Of a stretch of DNA of 44,201 bases, positions 40,737-44,201 are shown in pieces. Within the stretch, counting starts at the first letter, position 1. Every line of letters starts with the position of its first letter. Location: positions 38,439-82,639 of the forward strand of contig NZ_JALCBM010000001.1 of NCBI RefSeq assembly GCF_028066395.1, read 5' to 3'. Below the pieces are notes generated by a model. It was not told where the DNA came from. It saw only the letters and a program-made list of their open reading frames with translations, and did no database searches. A program made the position numbers and the translations under genes. Source of the DNA: Ruegeria sp. (GTDB lineage Bacteria > Pseudomonadota > Alphaproteobacteria > Rhodobacterales > Rhodobacteraceae).

Positions 40737-40798
40737 CCTGACAGTTTTTGCTTATTTTGTCAATTGACACCCTGACACTTTCGATTAAATATGTCAGG
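40737..40798. promoter_or_regulatory. TetR-ior divergent promoter/operator region
   Basis: Perfect palindrome TGTCAATTGACA (40758-40769), inverted CCTGACA/TGTCAGG (40771-40777, 40792-40798), another CCTGACA at 40737; TTGACA -35 (40764-40769) and TAAATA-like -10 (about 40786-40791). Confidence 0.7.
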
Positions 40799-40827
40799 AA
40801 CCAGCCACAGCCAAAAAGAGGTGCGCC

Positions 40828-41292
40828 ATGGCGACCACCCTGAAGATCAACGGACAAGCCCATCAGGTCGATCTGCCCGGTGACGTTCCCCTGCTTTGGG
40901 TTCTCCGCGATGAGGTCGGCCTGACCGGCACCAAGTTCGGCTGCGGCGTGGCCGCCTGCGGGGCCTGTACCGTGCATATCGATGGTGAGGCCGTGCGGTC
41001 GTGTCAGGTGGCCCTGTCGGATGTCTGGGGTGATGTCACCACGATCGAAGGGCTGGGCACGCCCGACGCGATGGCCACGATCCAGCAGGCCTGGGTTGAT
41101 CATCAGGTGGCGCAATGCGGCTATTGCCAGTCCGGGCAGATCATGCAGGCAGCGGCTTTGCTGGCCGAAAACCCCGCGCCCAGCGATGCCGATATCGACG
41201 ATGCGATGCAGGGCAACCTGTGCCGCTGCGGCACCTATCCCCGCATCCGCGCCGCGATCCACGACGCCGCCGCCAAACTGAAGGAGGTCTGA
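40828..41292 (+). CDS. (2Fe-2S)-binding subunit of molybdenum hydroxylase (IorA-like)
   Basis: [23 protein letters not shown] and [21 protein letters not shown]...[17 protein letters not shown]. Confidence 0.95.
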   Translation: MATTLKINGQAHQVDLPGDVPLLWVLRDEVGLTGTKFGCGVAACGACTVHIDGEAVRSCQVALSDVWGDVTTIEGLGTPDAMATIQQAWVDHQVAQCGYCQSGQIMQAAALLAENPAPSDADIDDAMQGNLCRCGTYPRIRAAIHDAAAKLKEV

Positions 41293-41295
41293 GCC

Positions 41296-43536
41296 ATGGC
41301 CAGCATCGGAAAAATCCTGCGCCGCACCTTCCTGATCGGCTCGGCCGCGATTGTCGGCGGCGTGGCCTTTGGAGCCTATTACGTCTCGCGCCCCGCCGCC
41401 AACCCGTTGAAACCGGGCAAGGGCGAAACCGCGCTCAGCCCGTTCGTTCTGATCGACCAGCAGGGCGTCACCCTGTTCGCACCCCGCGCCGAGATGGGTC
41501 AGGGCGTCATGACCACATGGGCCACGCTGATTGCCGAGGAACTGGACGTGGAATTGGACCAGATTCGCGTTCTGCACGGTCCGGCCGCGGCGGCCTATTA
41601 CAACTCGGCGCTGGTCGGTGAGGGATTGCCGAACAAGGGCTACGACATCTCGGATTTCCAGCACAATCTGGGTGAGGCCTTGGGCGTGCTCGGCAGAACG
41701 CTAAGCCTGCAGGTCACCGGCGGTTCGACCTCGATGAAAGACGGGTTCGAACGGATGCGCATGGCCGGAGCCACCGCGCGCGAGACGCTGAAGCAGGCCG
41801 CCGCAGACCGGCTGGGCGTGGACCGGCACCAGTTGCAGACCGAAAACGGTGCGGTTGTTGCGCCCGACGGCACCCGCATTCCCTATACCGAACTGGCCGA
41901 GGCTGCGGGCCAGATCGAACCACCCGAGGCGAAACTGCGCGACCCTTCCGAATGGCGGCTGCTGGGCCAACCTCAGCCGCGCGTCGATATTCCGGGCAAG
42001 TCCACCGGCACCGCCACATTCGGCATTGATGTCCGGCCCGAAGGTCTGAAATTCGCCTCGGTCCGCATGAACCCGCGTCTGGGCGGTCAGATGAACGGCT
42101 TTGACGCCAGCACGGCCGAAGCTATGCCCGGCGTTGAAAAGATCGTCGATCTGGGCACCGGCGTTGCGGTCATCGCCAGCAACACATGGCTGGCCATTCA
42201 AGCGGTCGAGGCCATTGACGTCGATTGGGGCGAGGCCCCCTATCCGCCCGATACAGACGGGCTGTTCAACCAGATCGCCAAGGCGTTTGACGACGCCCCG
42301 AACTCGACCATGCGCGATGACGGCGATGTTGATGTGCTGCCCGAAGGCGCGACCGAGATCACCGCCGAATACTCTGCCCCCTATCTTGCCCATGCGACGA
42401 TGGAGCCGATGAACGCCACCGCGCTGTTCACCGGCACCAAGCTGGACCTGTGGTGCGGCAATCAGGCCCCGACCCTGATCCAGATGCGTGTCGCCAATGT
42501 GGCCAATCTGGATACCGAAGCGGTCGAGATTCATACTCCCTATCTGGGCGGCGGTTTTGGTCGCCGCGGCGAGCTGGACTTCAGCGAGATCGCCACCAAG
42601 GTCGCCATGGCCCTGCCCGGGACGCCCGTGCAAACCACGTGGAGCCGCGAAGAAGACATGCGCCACGACTTTTTCCGCCCCGGCGCGATGGCGCGGATGC
42701 GCGGTGCGGTCAAAGACGGCAAAGCGGTGCTGATCGACGGCAAGGTCGCATCGCAATCGCCGACCCAGCAGGCGGTGGAACGCTATACCGGCTTCCCGGG
42801 TGGCGGCCCCGACAAGGTACTGGTCGAGGGTTTCTTCAACCAGCCCTACGCGGTGCCGAACTACCGCATGAGCGGCCATATCGCCGATCTGACCGTGCCG
42901 GTGGGCTTCTGGCGCTCGGTCGGGAACAGCCATAACGGGTTCTTCCACGAGACCTTCATGGACGAACTGGCCCACGCCGCCGGACGCGACCCGTTGGACT
43001 TCCGGCTAGAGCTTACAAGCAGCGAACACGCACCCTCCGCCGGGTGCCTTCAGGCGGTCAAAGAGATGTCAGGCTGGACCGGCAAGACCCCTGCTGGCGT
43101 CGGTCGCGGCGTGGCGCTGACCTACAGCTTTGGAACTCCGGTCGCGCAAGTGATCGAGGTGGTGGATGAAGACGGCACCATCCGCATCAGCAAGGCCTGG
43201 ATTGCCTGCGATGTCGGCCTCGCGCTGGACCCGGCGACGGTCGAGGCGCAAATGATCGGTGGCATGATCTATGGCCTGTCCGCCGCCGCGCAGGGCGAGA
43301 TCACCTTCGCCGATGGCGAGGTCGAACAGTACAATTTCCCTGACTACGACGCCCTGCGCATGCACAACACCCCGGTGACCGAGGTGCGCGTGCTGGAGAC
43401 CAACAAACATCTTGGCGGCGTTGGGGAACCCGGAACTCCGCCCTCGATGCCCGCCCTGGGCAATGCGCTATTCGATCTGACAGGCGAACGGGCGCGGGCG
43501 TTGCCGCTGAACAAGCAGTTCGATCTGTTGGTATGA
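41296..43536 (+). CDS. molybdopterin-binding subunit, isoquinoline 1-oxidoreductase beta-like (IorB family)
   Basis: N-terminal RRTFLIGSAAIVGG Tat-like signal; PRAEMGQGVMTTWATLIAEELDV, YLGGGFGRRGELDFSEIATKVA, GGVGEPGTPPSMPALGNALFDLTG. Confidence 0.94.
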   Translation: MASIGKILRRTFLIGSAAIVGGVAFGAYYVSRPAANPLKPGKGETALSPFVLIDQQGVTLFAPRAEMGQGVMTTWATLIAEELDVELDQIRVLHGPAAAAYYNSALVGEGLPNKGYDISDFQHNLGEALGVLGRTLSLQVTGGSTSMKDGFERMRMAGATARETLKQAAADRLGVDRHQLQTENGAVVAPDGTRIPYTELAEAAGQIEPPEAKLRDPSEWRLLGQPQPRVDIPGKSTGTATFGIDVRPEGLKFASVRMNPRLGGQMNGFDASTAEAMPGVEKIVDLGTGVAVIASNTWLAIQAVEAIDVDWGEAPYPPDTDGLFNQIAKAFDDAPNSTMRDDGDVDVLPEGATEITAEYSAPYLAHATMEPMNATALFTGTKLDLWCGNQAPTLIQMRVANVANLDTEAVEIHTPYLGGGFGRRGELDFSEIATKVAMALPGTPVQTTWSREEDMRHDFFRPGAMARMRGAVKDGKAVLIDGKVASQSPTQQAVERYTGFPGGGPDKVLVEGFFNQPYAVPNYRMSGHIADLTVPVGFWRSVGNSHNGFFHETFMDELAHAAGRDPLDFRLELTSSEHAPSAGCLQAVKEMSGWTGKTPAGVGRGVALTYSFGTPVAQVIEVVDEDGTIRISKAWIACDVGLALDPATVEAQMIGGMIYGLSAAAQGEITFADGEVEQYNFPDYDALRMHNTPVTEVRVLETNKHLGGVGEPGTPPSMPALGNALFDLTGERARALPLNKQFDLLV

Positions 43537-43569
43537 CCGATTTGACCGCCCCCTAAAACGGGCCGGTCG

Positions 43570-44201
43570 TCAGGCGGACCGCTGCAGGGGTGACTTGCGC
43601 TTGCAACCAGCCCAGGCGCGCACCGCATCCCCGAACGCCTCGAACAGCGGGCGCGAGACCGGATCATTGGCCGCGTCCCATTCCGGGTGCCATTGCACCG
43701 ACAGGGTGAACCCTGGAGCGTCCTTGATGTAAATCGCCTCGGGCGTGCCATCGGGCGCATGACCGTCGACCACGATATCCTGCCCGACCGTCTTGATCCC
43801 CTGCCCGTGCAACGTGTTGGTCATCACCTCACGCGCACCGAACAGACGGTGGAACACGCCGCCGTCGGTCAGGGTAACCACATGGCGCAAGGCGAATTTC
43901 TCCTCCAAAGTGCCATCAGGTGGCATGCGGTGGTTCTGCCGCCCCGGCAGGTCACGGATCTCCGGATAGAGCGTGCCGCCCATGGCCACATTGACCTCCT
44001 GAAACCCGCGACAGATCCCGAAAAACGGCTGCCCCCGCTGCGCGCAGGCCCGGACCAGAGGCAGGGTGATCGCATCCCGCGCCCTATCAAACTCGCCATG
44101 CGCGGCAGTGGCAGCTTCGCCATATTCCTCGGGATGGACATTGGGACGGCCACCGGTCAGCAGGAACCCGTCACAAACCTCCAGCAACTCCTCGACCGAG
44201 A
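43570..44201 (-). CDS. puuD: class I glutamine amidotransferase, gamma-glutamyl-GABA hydrolase-like (partial, runs off window end)
   Basis: FLLTGGRPNVHPEEYGE, PFFGICRGFQEVNVAMGGTLYPEI (nucleophile Cys), LSVQWHPEW. Confidence 0.88.
   Translation of the reverse strand, partial: SVEELLEVCDGFLLTGGRPNVHPEEYGEAATAAHGEFDRARDAITLPLVRACAQRGQPFFGICRGFQEVNVAMGGTLYPEIRDLPGRQNHRMPPDGTLEEKFALRHVVTLTDGGVFHRLFGAREVMTNTLHGQGIKTVGQDIVVDGHAPDGTPEAIYIKDAPGFTLSVQWHPEWDAANDPVSRPLFEAFGDAVRAWAGCKRKSPLQRSA

Overview
GC-rich alphaproteobacterial chromosome, most like the Roseobacter/Rhodobacteraceae group (inferred from gene content and codon usage; no database search was possible). From left to right it contains: the start of an nuo (complex I) operon on the minus strand (nuoA-B-C, two tiny membrane ORFs, partial nuoD); a leucine/isovalerate degradation cluster (isovaleryl-CoA dehydrogenase, acyl-CoA synthetase, MCC beta and alpha, HMG-CoA lyase, methylglutaconyl-CoA hydratase), interrupted by a divergent ompW-like gene and carrying a small Cys-rich secreted ORF; a DegT-type aminotransferase; gph; glmU-glmS; a PNPOx-like protein and an AlkD-like protein; a lipoprotein; moaA and waaA; three tandem M20 amidohydrolase paralogues plus an ArgE-like peptidase and a two-domain ABC ATPase, divergent from a matching peptide-type SBP and two permeases; an MFS transporter, a DUF3422 protein and a VOC protein; pntA-pntB; an ICMT-like methyltransferase; kynureninase; a TetR regulator divergent from an IorA/IorB-like molybdenum hydroxylase; and a partial class-I glutamine amidotransferase (PuuD-like). 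Most of this is ordinary core or accessory metabolism. The best second-look items are the M20 x3/ArgE/ABC acyl-amino-acid or peptide module, the palindromic operators by the TetR/ior and ivd genes, the FNR-like box before ompW, the paired CGACG-loop palindromes between mccB and mccA, the small ORFs inside nuo and liu, and a dispersed intergenic repeat. I found no tRNA, rRNA, CRISPR array, transposase or phage gene.
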